64,000 bases of DNA from Actinophytocola algeriensis. GTDB taxonomy: Bacteria > Actinomycetota > Actinomycetes > Mycobacteriales > Pseudonocardiaceae. Under the pieces are notes generated by a model. The model saw only the letters and a program-made list of their open reading frames with translations, ran no database searches and had not been told where the DNA came from. The stretch spans positions 372,001-436,000 of the forward strand of contig NZ_JACHJQ010000005.1 of NCBI RefSeq assembly GCF_014203735.1, written 5' to 3'. Below, in pieces: positions 25,290 through 33,626 of this stretch (position 1 is its first letter; each line of letters begins with the position of its first letter). Made by a program: the position numbers and the translations under genes.

Positions 25290-25955
25290 TCAGCCCGTGG
25301 TGAGGGGCGGGCTCTCCTCGGACGGCGGCTGTTCGTCGGTCGTCGGGACCTCGTCCGTGGTCGGGTCCTCCGGTGATTCCTCGTCCGGCTCCGGCTGGTG
25401 CAGGGAAATCGGTGACCTGTCATCGGCGAGGAGCTCGTCGCATTGTCGCGCGTTCTTCGACACGCAATGTCCCGTCAGCCGTAAATAGGCCTCTTTCCCG
25501 TCCGCCCCGGTCGCGGTGATGGAGACCGAGCACGACTCGTCCGCGGACGTGAAACTGAACGATTCGGTGCAGCCCTGGACCCCTCGGCAACTCGACCCGG
25601 TGATGTCGAAAACCCCGCCAGGGGTGATCCGGGTCGACCTGACCGGCACGGACACCCCATCGGGTACCGCTGTCTGTCCCAGCCATCTGACGAGCACGCA
25701 CTGCCGCAGCGGTGCATCGGTGTAGTTGTCGGCCTCGCCGGCCGGCAGGTTCGGGTAGGAGAGGGATTTCCCGTCGTCAGGGGGTCGCGGCGGCTCGGGG
25801 CCGGTACCTTCGACTTCCGGGCTGCCACTGGTGTCGGTGATGTCGGTGTCCGGCGGCGGGTCGCGGGTCTCCCCTGAACCGCACGCGGCGAGCGACGCGG
25901 TCAGCGCGACGGCCAACAGTCCTTGCCGGACCAAACAGAACTTGTCCTTGGTCAT
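25290..25955 (-). CDS. Lipoprotein of unknown function
   Basis: The product is 221 residues from ATG 25955; the longer frame is implausible and AGGGGTG lies just upstream. A signal peptide ends in a lipobox LAACG with Pro/Asp-rich linker. The domain of about 120 residues has several Cys (QCVLV, SCRGVQGC, ESCSV, HCVSK, QCDEL), enough for two or three disulfides. The C-terminal tail is Pro/Glu/Thr-rich. No family recognised. Coupled to the membrane protein downstream. Confidence 0.75.
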   Translation of the reverse strand: MTKDKFCLVRQGLLAVALTASLAACGSGETRDPPPDTDITDTSGSPEVEGTGPEPPRPPDDGKSLSYPNLPAGEADNYTDAPLRQCVLVRWLGQTAVPDGVSVPVRSTRITPGGVFDITGSSCRGVQGCTESFSFTSADESCSVSITATGADGKEAYLRLTGHCVSKNARQCDELLADDRSPISLHQPEPDEESPEDPTTDEVPTTDEQPPSEESPPLTTG

Positions 25956-26230
25956 GTCAGTCACCCCTACACAAGAGGAGTCTGCATCAGTCTGCCGATC
26001 GTTACGACCCGTGCCGGACGCGACCGGTGAGCACGTGGCTGCCGGCAAGAGCCAGAGCGCGGACCGACCCCGTCGCACGGGCAGGAGATGCCCAGCACGG
26101 ACGCCTTTCCCGAGGTCGGTCGGGGATTGCCGGCGACACGTCATGGCGACCGAATTTCACCCGGCACGGGAATCCTTCGACGTTCTGCTCGTTCGGGTGA
26201 CTTCCGCCTTTCTGGTCATCTGCGCTTCCG
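25956..26230. other. Intergenic region between divergent genes
   Basis: Third-position GC falls and no convincing frame is seen here. Presumably holds the promoters of the lipoprotein gene and of the broken gene to the right. No repeat or operator stands out. Confidence 0.4.
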
Positions 26231-26853
26231 GTGGCCGTGTTTTACTGCGACGGTCGGCACAGCGAAGAGGGGGCTCGACCCGCTGGGCCTGGCCCTCCTC
26301 GACGTCAGCAAGAACGGCGTGCGGATCGTCGTCCACGAGTACGACGTCGATCGGCCCGCGCACGCCCACGTCACCGGACGAGCACCTGCGATCGGCGGTG
26401 TACCGGCGTGTCGTCTCGGTGGCCGCCGCCGCGCGGAACCGCGACCGCGACCACGTGATCGTGGCGGCCATCCTGCGCGACACCCACGAGATGGCGGCCA
26501 GGACGGCGGTGGTCCACCTCGTGGACGAGGTCGCGATGCGGGCGACCGGCCCCGCCGAGTTCCGGGAGTGGGCGGCGGACCTCCTGCCACAGCTGGACCG
26601 GCTCCGGACGGAGGGCAACCGCGAGTTCATCCGCCGCCGCGTCCACGACTGGCTGTTCTACCTGTCCATCAGGGACGGTCACGTGCCGGCACCCGCCGAG
26701 CTGGCGGCGGTCACCGACTGGATGCAACGGCTCCTCGCGGAGAAGTCGACGTCGCCGTCGGTGCTGGGACTGCTCGCCCAGTCCGGCGGCACCAGGAAGA
26801 TACGCAACCTCGCGAAGCACCGTGCCGGAAGTCGCACGCTCGGAACGAGTTGA
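26231..26853 (+). pseudogene. Hypothetical protein gene with two apparent frameshifts
   Basis: Third-position GC bias moves between frames. A GTG at 26231 gives VFYCDGRHSEE; after the GGGGG run near 26268 a second frame reads LDPLGLALLDVSKNGVRIVV; near 26379 a third frame carries DEHLRSAVYRRVVSVAAAAR and runs to the stop. Removing one G at each break yields one continuous protein of about 205 residues, mostly helical, with basic C terminus. Family not recognised. Two extra bases, both in G runs, could be real decay or sequencing errors. Confidence 0.55.
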
Positions 26854-26875
26854 GCCAGGAGACAGGCTCTGTCGC

Positions 26876-27250
26876 TCAGGGTTGTCGCGTGGCCTGTCCC
26901 TGTGCGGTGGCGAGGAGAGTGTCGAGCGCCTGCCGGGACGCCTGGAGCTGAGTGATCGTCGCGTCGATCCGGGTGTGCTCCCGCCGGAGGTGCGCGATGA
27001 GGCCGGGGCACGGCGCCGGCAGGAGTTGTTCGCCGTCGCTGTGCACGCAGTGGAGTATCTGGGTGATGACCGCCGTGGGCAGGCCGGCCGCGAGCAGGGC
27101 GCGGATGTGCCCGACTGTGGCGACATCGGACTCGTGGTACTCGCGGTAGCCGTTGGCGCGCCGGGTCGGCCGGAGGAGGCCCTGCTCCTCGTAGTACCGC
27201 AGCAGCCGCTCATTCACTCCGGTTCTGTGAGCCAGGGCACCGATCCGCAT
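26876..27250 (-). CDS. MerR-family transcriptional regulator
   Basis: The product is 124 residues with the MerR winged HTH at its N terminus (MRIGALAHRTGVNERLLRYYEEQGLL, given here only as the first motif MRIGALAHRTGV), RANGYREY, and a dimerisation helix. Two Cys flank a loop (ILHCVHSDG and PAPCPGL), which could bind metal or react with electrophiles. It is divergent from an SDR gene across a promoter with a long spacer, so it probably activates that gene. Confidence 0.9.
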   Translation of the reverse strand: MRIGALAHRTGVNERLLRYYEEQGLLRPTRRANGYREYHESDVATVGHIRALLAAGLPTAVITQILHCVHSDGEQLLPAPCPGLIAHLRREHTRIDATITQLQASRQALDTLLATAQGQATRQP

Positions 27251-27271
27251 GTGCGCCTCTCTCGTTCGCGC

Positions 27272-27301
27272 TTGACCTTCTCACTGATGTGAGACTTTAG
27301 C
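27272..27301. promoter_or_regulatory. MerR-type promoter/operator
   Basis: TTGACC at 27272-27277 and TTTAGC at 27296-27301 are separated by 18 bp. A palindrome TCTCAC-TGAT-GTGAGA (27279-27294) lies in the spacer. An over-long spacer with a central palindrome is the MerR activator signature. Drives the SDR fusion gene at 27339. Confidence 0.68.
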
Positions 27302-27338
27302 CTTCCCTCGTCCACTGCCGAAGAGGGAAGGATCAGTT

Positions 27339-28385
27339 GTGCCAGGTGTGGTGATCATCGGGGCAGGACCGGGTATCGGCCTGTCCGTCGCACGTCGGTT
27401 CGCGCGTGAGGGGTTGTCGGTCGCCCTCGTCGCACGGTCCGAGAACAGCCTGAAGACGGTGGCCGACACCGTGGCGTCGGCCGGGGTGCCCGTTGTCACG
27501 GTGGCAGCGGACAGCACCGACGAGACGGCGTTGCGTTCGGCTCTCGATGCCGCGATCGAGAAGGTCGGCGTGCCGGAGGTCGTGGTGTACAACGCGGCGA
27601 TCATCCAGCCCGACGTTCCGGGTGAGTTGTCGGTGCGTGCCCATCAGGAGGCCTGGGCCGTCAACGTGGTAGGCGCGATCAACGCCGCCGCGCACGTCGC
27701 ACCCGCGATGGCGCGGCGCGGCAGCGGTTCGTTCATCGTCACCGGTGGCATGCCGGAGCCGAAACCGGAGTACGTGAGCCTTTCCCTCGGCAAGGCCGGG
27801 GTACGAGCCCTGGTGACGCTGCTCGACAAGCGGTACGGGTCGGCCGGCGTGCACGTGGCGACCGTGACCGTGGACGGCCCGGTCGCTCCGGGCACGGCCT
27901 TCGACCCGGACGACATCGCGGAGCACTACTGGCGGCTGCACACCCAACCGCGCCACCGGTGGGAACAGGAAATCATCCACAGTGAACACGTCCCGGGCCA
28001 CAGTCCGGAAGCGAGTGTCGTGGCAGGGCTCCTGGGTACGTGGCAGAGAGCGTTCGACGAGCAGCGGTGGAACGACCTCGTCTCGTTGTTCGCCGAGGAC
28101 GCGCTCTTCCAGGGCATCGATCCGAGACTGCTCGTCGGTCCCGCGGAGATCACCGGGTATTACGGCAACGTCCAGGACGGGTCCCGGGCCACTGTGGACG
28201 TACTGCGCGCGAGCAGGCTGGGCGAGGACATGGTGGCGGGGTTCGCCGACGTGACCTTCACCAACCCGGTGGGAGAGCCGCGCCCGGTACGGCTGTCCAT
28301 CGTGGCGCAGCGTGTCATGGGCGCGTGGCGAATCCGCCAGTACCACGCGGCAGCACACGCCGGTGCGGCTCAGCGGGTCCGGTAG
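27339..28385 (+). CDS. SDR-like protein fused to a SnoaL/NTF2-like domain
   Basis: The product is 348 residues from GTG 27339 (GAAGGA upstream). Residues 1-215 are a Rossmann fold with a variant cofactor motif (GAGPGIGLSVARRF) and NNA-like VVYNAA. The catalytic YxxxK is not in register: the segment reads EYVSLSLGK, with Leu four residues before the Lys. The C-terminal 120 residues (WQRAFDEQRWNDLVSLFAEDALF, shown to F in the first motif only: AFDEQRWNDLVSLF) match SnoaL/DUF4440-like NTF2 domains. It may be an atypical reductase or a binding protein. Ends 16 bp inside the convergent reductase gene. Confidence 0.82.
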   Translation: MPGVVIIGAGPGIGLSVARRFAREGLSVALVARSENSLKTVADTVASAGVPVVTVAADSTDETALRSALDAAIEKVGVPEVVVYNAAIIQPDVPGELSVRAHQEAWAVNVVGAINAAAHVAPAMARRGSGSFIVTGGMPEPKPEYVSLSLGKAGVRALVTLLDKRYGSAGVHVATVTVDGPVAPGTAFDPDDIAEHYWRLHTQPRHRWEQEIIHSEHVPGHSPEASVVAGLLGTWQRAFDEQRWNDLVSLFAEDALFQGIDPRLLVGPAEITGYYGNVQDGSRATVDVLRASRLGEDMVAGFADVTFTNPVGEPRPVRLSIVAQRVMGAWRIRQYHAAAHAGAAQRVR

Positions 28386-28927
28386 CGCGCGTAGACCAGT
28401 CCGCTGTCGAAGGCACGCTCCTCGACCAGTTCGAGGTCGAGGCGCACGCCGTCGGGGAAGAACCGCGTGCCGCCGCCGACCACGCTCGTGGTGATGAACA
28501 GGTGGTACTCGTCCACCAGGCCGGCCGCGATCGCCTGGGCCGCGAGGTTCGGGCCGTCGACGGTGAGGTCGTGCTCAGCCCCGGCCTTGAGCTTGCGCAC
28601 CGCGTCCGGGTCGAAGGTCCGCTCGATCCTGGTCTTCGCGCTGGACACCGACTCCAGCGTCGTGGAGTACACGACCTTCTCCGCGGCCTGCCAGTCGCGG
28701 GCGTACTGCAGGATGTGCGGCGGCTGGTCGGGCTCGGTGTGCGCGGTCTCCCAGTAGACCATCGTCTCGTACATCCGCCTGCCGTAGAGGTACGTGCCGA
28801 CGGGGCGGAAGAGGTCGTTGATGAAGGTGTGCACCTCCTGGTCCTCGGCCCCGGTGCCGAGATCGCCCTCCGCCGCCTCGGCGTAGCCGTCGAGCGAGGT
28901 GATCATCGAGTAGATGAGCTTGGCCAT
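28370..28927 (-). CDS. Dihydrofolate reductase family protein (RibD C-terminal-like)
   Basis: The product is 185 residues. MAKLIYSMITSLDGYAE opens the DHFR/RibD fold; YLYGRRMYETM, VVYSTTL and VDGPNLAAQAIAAGLVDEY follow the order of the stand-alone RibD_C family. It would be an NADPH-dependent reductase of unknown substrate in the cytoplasm. Its 3' end overlaps the convergent SDR fusion gene by 16 bp. Confidence 0.88.
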   Translation of the reverse strand: MAKLIYSMITSLDGYAEAAEGDLGTGAEDQEVHTFINDLFRPVGTYLYGRRMYETMVYWETAHTEPDQPPHILQYARDWQAAEKVVYSTTLESVSSAKTRIERTFDPDAVRKLKAGAEHDLTVDGPNLAAQAIAAGLVDEYHLFITTSVVGGGTRFFPDGVRLDLELVEERAFDSGLVYARYRTR

Positions 28928-29102
28928 GAGTCTCCTTCGGGTACGAGCGCGGCGGTCTGCCGGCGGTCCGCAGGTTGTGACCTCCGAACGACCCGAAACT
29001 CATCGGTCTGCCGGCCGGCCGGTTCCGTGGCCGACTGCGGAGCAGGAGGAGAAAGCCGGAACTGCCACCTGACCGTGGGCCGGTCCGGCATGATGTCCGA
29101 TC

Positions 29103-30149
29103 ATGGTGGCCTACCACAGTTTCGGATCACAACGCGCGCCCGTGGCGATGCGGGAGGCCTATCTGGGGCCTGGTCCCGACGACCCGGTCGCGGCGGCCGC
29201 GGCGCGGACCCGGTCCGGGTGGGCCATCGCCGAACAGCTCTTTCCCGGGCGGGTGTACGACCACACGTGCGCGGTCCCGCTGTTCGAGAGGTCCCATCCG
29301 GAGTCGGCGGAGGTGTGGCTGGGGGAGTTCGGCGACACGGTCGTGTGCATGGTGCCGTCGAACGTCGAGAACCAGCGGGTGAACCGGCACGTCGGCGCGG
29401 ATCGGCCGGTGCGGGCCGAACTGGTCGAGGACGAGCGGGCGACGCTCGCCTACGTCGACCGCGTGGCCGGGATCGAACGGTTCGTCGAGCTCGGCCCGGA
29501 GGCCACCCGCGGGACCGTGCGCGGGTCTGCCCGAGGTGAGCCCCTGCCGTTCGAGGAGCCGTTCCTGGACGGTGCCGACGGCGAGGTGTTCCCGCGGTCG
29601 GAGTACCTGCGGGAGGCGCGGTCGTGGCTGTTCGCGGTCGGCTATCCCCGGGGCCCGGTGCCGCCTGCCGCCACGGTGGTCCGCGGCTACCTGCTGGGGC
29701 CGGTCGACGGGCCGCCGCCGCTGGCGGACGGGCGTACGGTGGTGGCGCTGCCAAGCCCGGACGAGCTGGCCGACCTGCTCGCCGGTGCGGAGCTGCTGGA
29801 CGAATGCGACGGGCGATACGTCGCGGGCGGCGGTGACTGGTTCCAGCTGCACCGCGTCGATGCGGAGCACGCACTGCTGGTCGGCTGCGATGTCGAGGAC
29901 ACCGAGACCTTCTTCGCCGCCGCGGTGGCGTACTTCGGCGCGAACTACGAGACCGACCTGCTCGCCGCGGTCCCCGAGTGGTGGTCCGACCTCGTGCGCA
30001 CGCGCCATTCCGGCGCGTTCTCGACCGGCACCGGGTTCGACCCGATCAACATCGTGTGCGGGTGGGACGGTCGAGGATGGACCAAGGCGATCGGTGCGCC
30101 CGGCCCGGTGCTTCTGTACCACTTCCTCGAACCCGACGAAGAGGCCTGA
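29103..30149 (+). CDS. Hypothetical protein, 348 aa (possibly DUF6928-like)
   Basis: No signal peptide or membrane segment is visible, so it is probably cytoplasmic. The segment RGEPLPFEEPFLDG followed by a helical stretch resembles the DUF6928 group of actinomycetes; this is a tentative memory-based match. The C-terminal 60 residues are rich in Trp/Gly (PEWWSDLV, GWDGRGWTKAIG). Nothing nearby points to a role. The repeat element begins 38 bp past its stop. Confidence 0.72.
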   Translation: MVAYHSFGSQRAPVAMREAYLGPGPDDPVAAAAARTRSGWAIAEQLFPGRVYDHTCAVPLFERSHPESAEVWLGEFGDTVVCMVPSNVENQRVNRHVGADRPVRAELVEDERATLAYVDRVAGIERFVELGPEATRGTVRGSARGEPLPFEEPFLDGADGEVFPRSEYLREARSWLFAVGYPRGPVPPAATVVRGYLLGPVDGPPPLADGRTVVALPSPDELADLLAGAELLDECDGRYVAGGGDWFQLHRVDAEHALLVGCDVEDTETFFAAAVAYFGANYETDLLAAVPEWWSDLVRTRHSGAFSTGTGFDPINIVCGWDGRGWTKAIGAPGPVLLYHFLEPDEEA

Positions 30150-30187
30150 CGAGGAAGGCACGTGGCCGCGAACTCGGTGGTCCGGCG

Positions 30188-30550
30188 CTAGTGCTGTGTC
30201 CATTTGCGTTGGCCGGGGTGGGTTCGTGGTTTGTTCTTGCCGGACGGGTGTTCTCGCCGGGCGGGGTTTGCCTCCGGACGGGTTGCCTCCGGCGGCTCCT
30301 CGCCGAGGGGCAGGTCTCTGGGATGGCAGGCAGCCTCGGGTGTGGTGTGGGGCTTGCGCCCCCCGGCGCCCCCGGCGTCTCCCGCACCCTCACGACATCC
30401 CGTTGTGCCGTGAAAGGCGCTTTCAGGGCGCTCACCGCCCTCAACGCGCCTTTCACAGCGTCGGCGATGTCCTGAACGCGCCTTTCACGGCATACCAGCC
30501 CGATCCCCGGCACGGCGATCACCGTCGGCATGGCCGGACCTCGCCGCAGG
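30188..30550. mobile_element. MITE-like element, copy 2 (one end missing)
   Basis: CTAGTGCTGTGTCCA at 30188-30202 matches the end of copy 1. The inside is homologous to copy 1 read on the other strand: the GTGAAAGGCGC palindromes, the CCTCCGGCGGCTCCTCGCC stretch, and GGTGATCGCCGTGCCGGG. Similarity stops near 30550, about 30 bp short of the expected second terminal repeat, where SDR coding sequence begins. The missing end suggests a deletion that also removed the 5' part of the SDR gene. Confidence 0.72.
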
Positions 30551-30551
30551 C

Positions 30552-30950
30552 GGCATCATCAACGTGTCCTCAACCGCGGCCTTCCAGCCCATGCCCTACC
30601 AAGCCAGCTATGCCGCGACCAAGGCGGTCGTGCTGTCCTTCACCGAGGCGCTGGCCGAGGAACTGCGTGGCAGCGGCGTCCACGTCATGACCGCGCACCC
30701 CGGCGCGATCGCGACCGGCTTCTTCGACGGCACCTCGGCCACGATCGACCCGGCCGCCGACACCGCGGCCACCGTCGCGGCGCGAACGCTCGACGACTAC
30801 GCCAGGCGGCGTGCGGTGTCCTACCCTGGCCGGCGCGTGCACCGGGCCCTCACCTGGCCGGCGCGCCTGCTGCCGCGCACCGTCGTCACGCGGGTAGCGG
30901 GTGCGTTCAACCGCCGTCATGGCCTGCACGAGGTCGTCGACATCGGCTGA
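30552..30950 (+). pseudogene. 5'-truncated short-chain dehydrogenase
   Basis: About 132 C-terminal residues of an SDR remain: INVSSTAAFQPMPYQASYAATKAVV includes the catalytic Ser and the YxxxK motif (shown in part: SYAATKAVV), then AHPGAIATGFF. The NAD(P)-binding half is absent and is replaced by the repeat element. GTG at 30564 could start translation but would give a non-functional protein. Confidence 0.85.
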
Positions 30951-31046
30951 CGTACCTGGCGCTCCCATCGCCTCGCCCATGCGGAGGCGAGCTCGTACCG
31001 CGGGATCTGCCAGGTGCCGCAAGGACTCCGCGTCAACCACCACAAG

Positions 31047-31092
31047 CCACCGCGTCGAGCACTGGCCGATTGCCCAGTGCTCGACGCGGTGG
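31047..31092 (-). terminator. Hairpin terminator of the GH12 gene
   Basis: A perfect 19-bp stem (31047-31065 paired with 31074-31092, arm CCACCGCGTCGAGCACTGG) with an 8-nt loop lies 17 bp past the GH12 stop in the direction of transcription. It may serve both strands. Confidence 0.85.
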
Positions 31093-31108
31093 TGGTGGGA
31101 AAGGTCGG

Positions 31109-31852
31109 TCAGCTGCTCACGGACGCCGAGAAGTTGTCCACTGCCAGGCCGACGCCGCCGTTCCACGGTTCGAAGCCCGCCTGGATACTCGTCAGGTACC
31201 ACGACGTGGTGATGGCGCCGCGGGCGCGCACGTCGTTGATGAAGTCCAGCACGCTGAACGACCACGACGTTATCGGCGATGGGGCCACATAGGAGATGAC
31301 GTTGTTGGCGCCGTTGCTGCCGCGCCACACCTGCCAGCTGCGGCCGCCGATCGTGGTGGTGCCGACGACACTGCCGATCGGCTGGATCGAGCCCTGGCGG
31401 TTGAACCAGATCATGATCTCCATCTGGTTCACGCCGTTGGTCTTCGGGGTCGGGTCGAGCCAGATGTCGTAGGAGGCGTTGTAGGTGCCGCCGACGTACC
31501 GGTAGTTGATGGACGAGGTCGCGCTGCGGATGCGGCTGACCTGCATCGGCAGGGTGGAGCCGGGGGAGCAGTTGCCGTAGTGGCAACCGAGGAACACCGA
31601 CGGGTACGACAGCGGTGCCCCGTTGGTCGGTGCGGAGCCCTGCTGTTGAGTGATCCGGAACCCGGTCGAGGTGACGTAGATGCACTGTGTCGCCGAGGTT
31701 CCCCACCTGTTGTTCTGGACGACGTAACGCCCCTGGATCGTGGTGGAACCGTATTGGTCACAGATGGTGACGTCGGCCTGGGCGGGTGCCGCCGGTGCGA
31801 CAGCGACTCCGGCGGCCACGAGCAGGGCGGCGGACAAGTGACGGATGCGCAT
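31109..31852 (-). CDS. Secreted endo-1,4-beta-glucanase, glycoside hydrolase family 12
   Basis: The product is 247 residues: signal peptide cut near AQA-DV, then a complete GH12 beta-jelly roll very like Streptomyces CelB (ICDQYGSTTIQGRYVVQNNRWG in outline; key runs RYVVQNNRWG, FLGCHYGNCSPG). Catalytic Glu residues are in NQMEIMIWFN (nucleophile) and QAGFEPW (acid/base). No cellulose-binding module is present, unlike CelB. It would hydrolyse soluble cellulose outside the cell. A perfect CebR operator lies 25 bp upstream of the start, so cello-oligosaccharides probably induce it. Confidence 0.95.
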   Translation of the reverse strand: MRIRHLSAALLVAAGVAVAPAAPAQADVTICDQYGSTTIQGRYVVQNNRWGTSATQCIYVTSTGFRITQQQGSAPTNGAPLSYPSVFLGCHYGNCSPGSTLPMQVSRIRSATSSINYRYVGGTYNASYDIWLDPTPKTNGVNQMEIMIWFNRQGSIQPIGSVVGTTTIGGRSWQVWRGSNGANNVISYVAPSPITSWSFSVLDFINDVRARGAITTSWYLTSIQAGFEPWNGGVGLAVDNFSASVSS

Positions 31853-31876
31853 CGAACTCCTTCAGTCGGCGGTGAC

Positions 31877-31890
31877 TGGGAGCGCTCCCA
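31877..31890. promoter_or_regulatory. CebR operator
   Basis: TGGGAGCGCTCCCA is a perfect 14-bp palindrome identical to the established CebR (LacI-family) site of cellulolytic actinomycetes. It lies in the promoter of the GH12 cellulase gene. Confidence 0.93.
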
Positions 31891-32010
31891 AAGTGCGTAC
31901 CATTGACGATGACCGCAACGTGCCGCGATGTCAAGCCGTCCGTGTGGGTGCTGTCACGTCATGTCTTCGTGCTCGATGGCGAGATGCGGTTCGGCCCGGC
32001 ATGCCCGCCG

Positions 32011-33066
32011 TCAGCCGTTCTCATCGAGCGTGATGACCACTTTGACGTCCTCGTTCGTCTCGATCGCCTCGGCGGCTCTGTCCAGGGGCACTCGACGGGT
32101 GATCAGGCCCGCCAACCACTCGATGTCGGCCTTGGCGAGGATGTCGGCGGCCTGCCGGTAGTGGCGGAGGTTCGCGTTGACCGAGCCGACGACGACATCG
32201 TTCTCCAGCACCAGTTCGCGGTTGATGCCACCCGCGTCGACCGGGAGACGGCGGCCGGCGGCCGACACTCCGGTGAGGCAGACGATCCCGTACGCGGCGG
32301 TGTGTGCCATGACGTCGAACACGACCTGGCCCGCGCCCGTGGCCTCGATCACGACGTCCGGTTCGAGCCGGGCGGCGACGTCGTCAGCGGGGGCGTGGTG
32401 GTAAGTCGCACCCAGCGCCTCGACGAGACCGGGTTTGGGACCCTCGGTCACCCGGTCGAGCACATGGACGTCCAGACCCCGCTGCATGCCGAGGAGAGCC
32501 GCGAGCAGACCGATCGGACCGGCGCCGGTCACCAGCACGCGGCGGGGCTCGAACCAGGAGCGCGCACCTATCCGGTCCACCTGCTCCCATGCCTTCGCCA
32601 CGACTGTCGTCGGCTCCATGAGCATGCCGATGTCCGCCAGCCGCGGGTCCAGCCGCACCGCGTAAGCCGGCTCGACGGACCAGAGTTCGCTGCCGAACCC
32701 GTCCAGCTCCTTGATGCCGCGCTCGGTGTAGCGGCCGTTGCGGCACATGTCGAACTCACCGTGCCCACAGGCCCCGCACGGCACGGGATCCGGTCTGCGC
32801 ACCACTCCGGCGACGAGGTCGCCGGCATGGAAGCCGCTGCCCGGCGGCGCTGTCCGCACTCTGCCCAGCGACTCGTGACCCAGCACGAGCCGCTCTTTCC
32901 CCGGTGGCGCCCAGCCGTACTCGCCGCGCACGATCTCCCGGTCTGTGCCGCAGACACCGAGCGCGAGCCCTTCGACCAGCAGTTCGTCCGGCCCGACCAC
33001 GGGCTCCGGCACCTCGGTGACGGTCAACGACCCCGCCCGGCCGGGTTCGACGGTCAACGCTCTCAT
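32011..33066 (-). CDS. Glucose 1-dehydrogenase (zinc-type medium-chain dehydrogenase)
   Basis: The product is 351 residues of the zinc MDR superfamily. Catalytic-zinc ligands are in GVCGTDREI and GHESLG; a Cys cluster (PCGACGHGEFDMC) supplies the structural zinc; the cofactor motif is VTGAGPIGLLAALL. The opening (MRALTVEPG) and INRELVLENDVVVGSVNANL are typical of the glucose dehydrogenase subgroup, which makes gluconolactone from glucose with NAD(P)+. Placed beside the cellulase it could use glucose released from cellulose; that link is inference. Confidence 0.88.
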   Translation of the reverse strand: MRALTVEPGRAGSLTVTEVPEPVVGPDELLVEGLALGVCGTDREIVRGEYGWAPPGKERLVLGHESLGRVRTAPPGSGFHAGDLVAGVVRRPDPVPCGACGHGEFDMCRNGRYTERGIKELDGFGSELWSVEPAYAVRLDPRLADIGMLMEPTTVVAKAWEQVDRIGARSWFEPRRVLVTGAGPIGLLAALLGMQRGLDVHVLDRVTEGPKPGLVEALGATYHHAPADDVAARLEPDVVIEATGAGQVVFDVMAHTAAYGIVCLTGVSAAGRRLPVDAGGINRELVLENDVVVGSVNANLRHYRQAADILAKADIEWLAGLITRRVPLDRAAEAIETNEDVKVVITLDENG

Positions 33067-33164
33067 GCCGGTCGGCTACCCCATCACTGTTCAGGTCACC
33101 CGCCTGTCACCCGGATGGTGAGCGAGCCGCAAGCCGGGTACGACCGGACAGGCGCCTGGCGGGC

Positions 33165-33464
33165 CTACGACGCAGCGGCGAGGATATCGGCAAACGACGG
33201 GGTCAGCGTCTGCGCGGTGGTGGTGTCCGCGTTGACGATGCTGACGACGGCCAGGTCACCGACGAATCCGTCGACCATGACGCCGCCGCGCACCGACTCC
33301 ATGGTCTCCAACGGATGGTCCTCGTGGGTCTCCGAGAGCTGCCACGTGAGTGACGTCGCCGAGGACAGCTCGTCCGCTGTGAGCGGGCACGCCTCGGCGG
33401 AGCCGCTTTCCGAGCCGCCTTCGGCGCCCGTGGCGCCGACTGTGGGCGCCGAGGCCCCGTCGTG
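33165..33464 (-). pseudogene. C-terminal remnant of a lipoprotein-like gene
   Basis: About 98 codons with strong third-position GC encode GASAPTVGATGAEGG (a lipoprotein-type linker), CPLTADELSSATSLTW and VDGFVGDLAVVSIVNAD before the stop. There is no start codon, signal peptide or lipobox in frame upstream, so the N terminus seems to be lost. Could alternatively be a short gene with an unusual start. Confidence 0.45.
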
Positions 33465-33505
33465 ATCAGGTGAACGAACGTGCCGGTGAGATCGCCCCAA
33501 AGGGC

Positions 33506-33617
33506 TCAGAGCCCCGTAGCCTCGCGGCCCCGGCGGAAGAACGCGTGACCGCGGGCGGAGACGGTGAAAACCGGCCACTGGCGCTCGTTGAGCAGTTCGT
33601 CGTCCAACGCCGGCAGG
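33506..33617 (-). pseudogene. C-terminal remnant of an unidentified gene
   Basis: About 37 codons with normal codon usage read SDLPALDDELLNERQWP and then VFTVSARGHAFF to a stop at 33506. The frame is not continued upstream, where the HxlR gene starts to overlap it. Together with the neighbouring remnant it marks a site of gene loss. Confidence 0.4.
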
Positions 33618-33626
33618 TCGCTGGGT

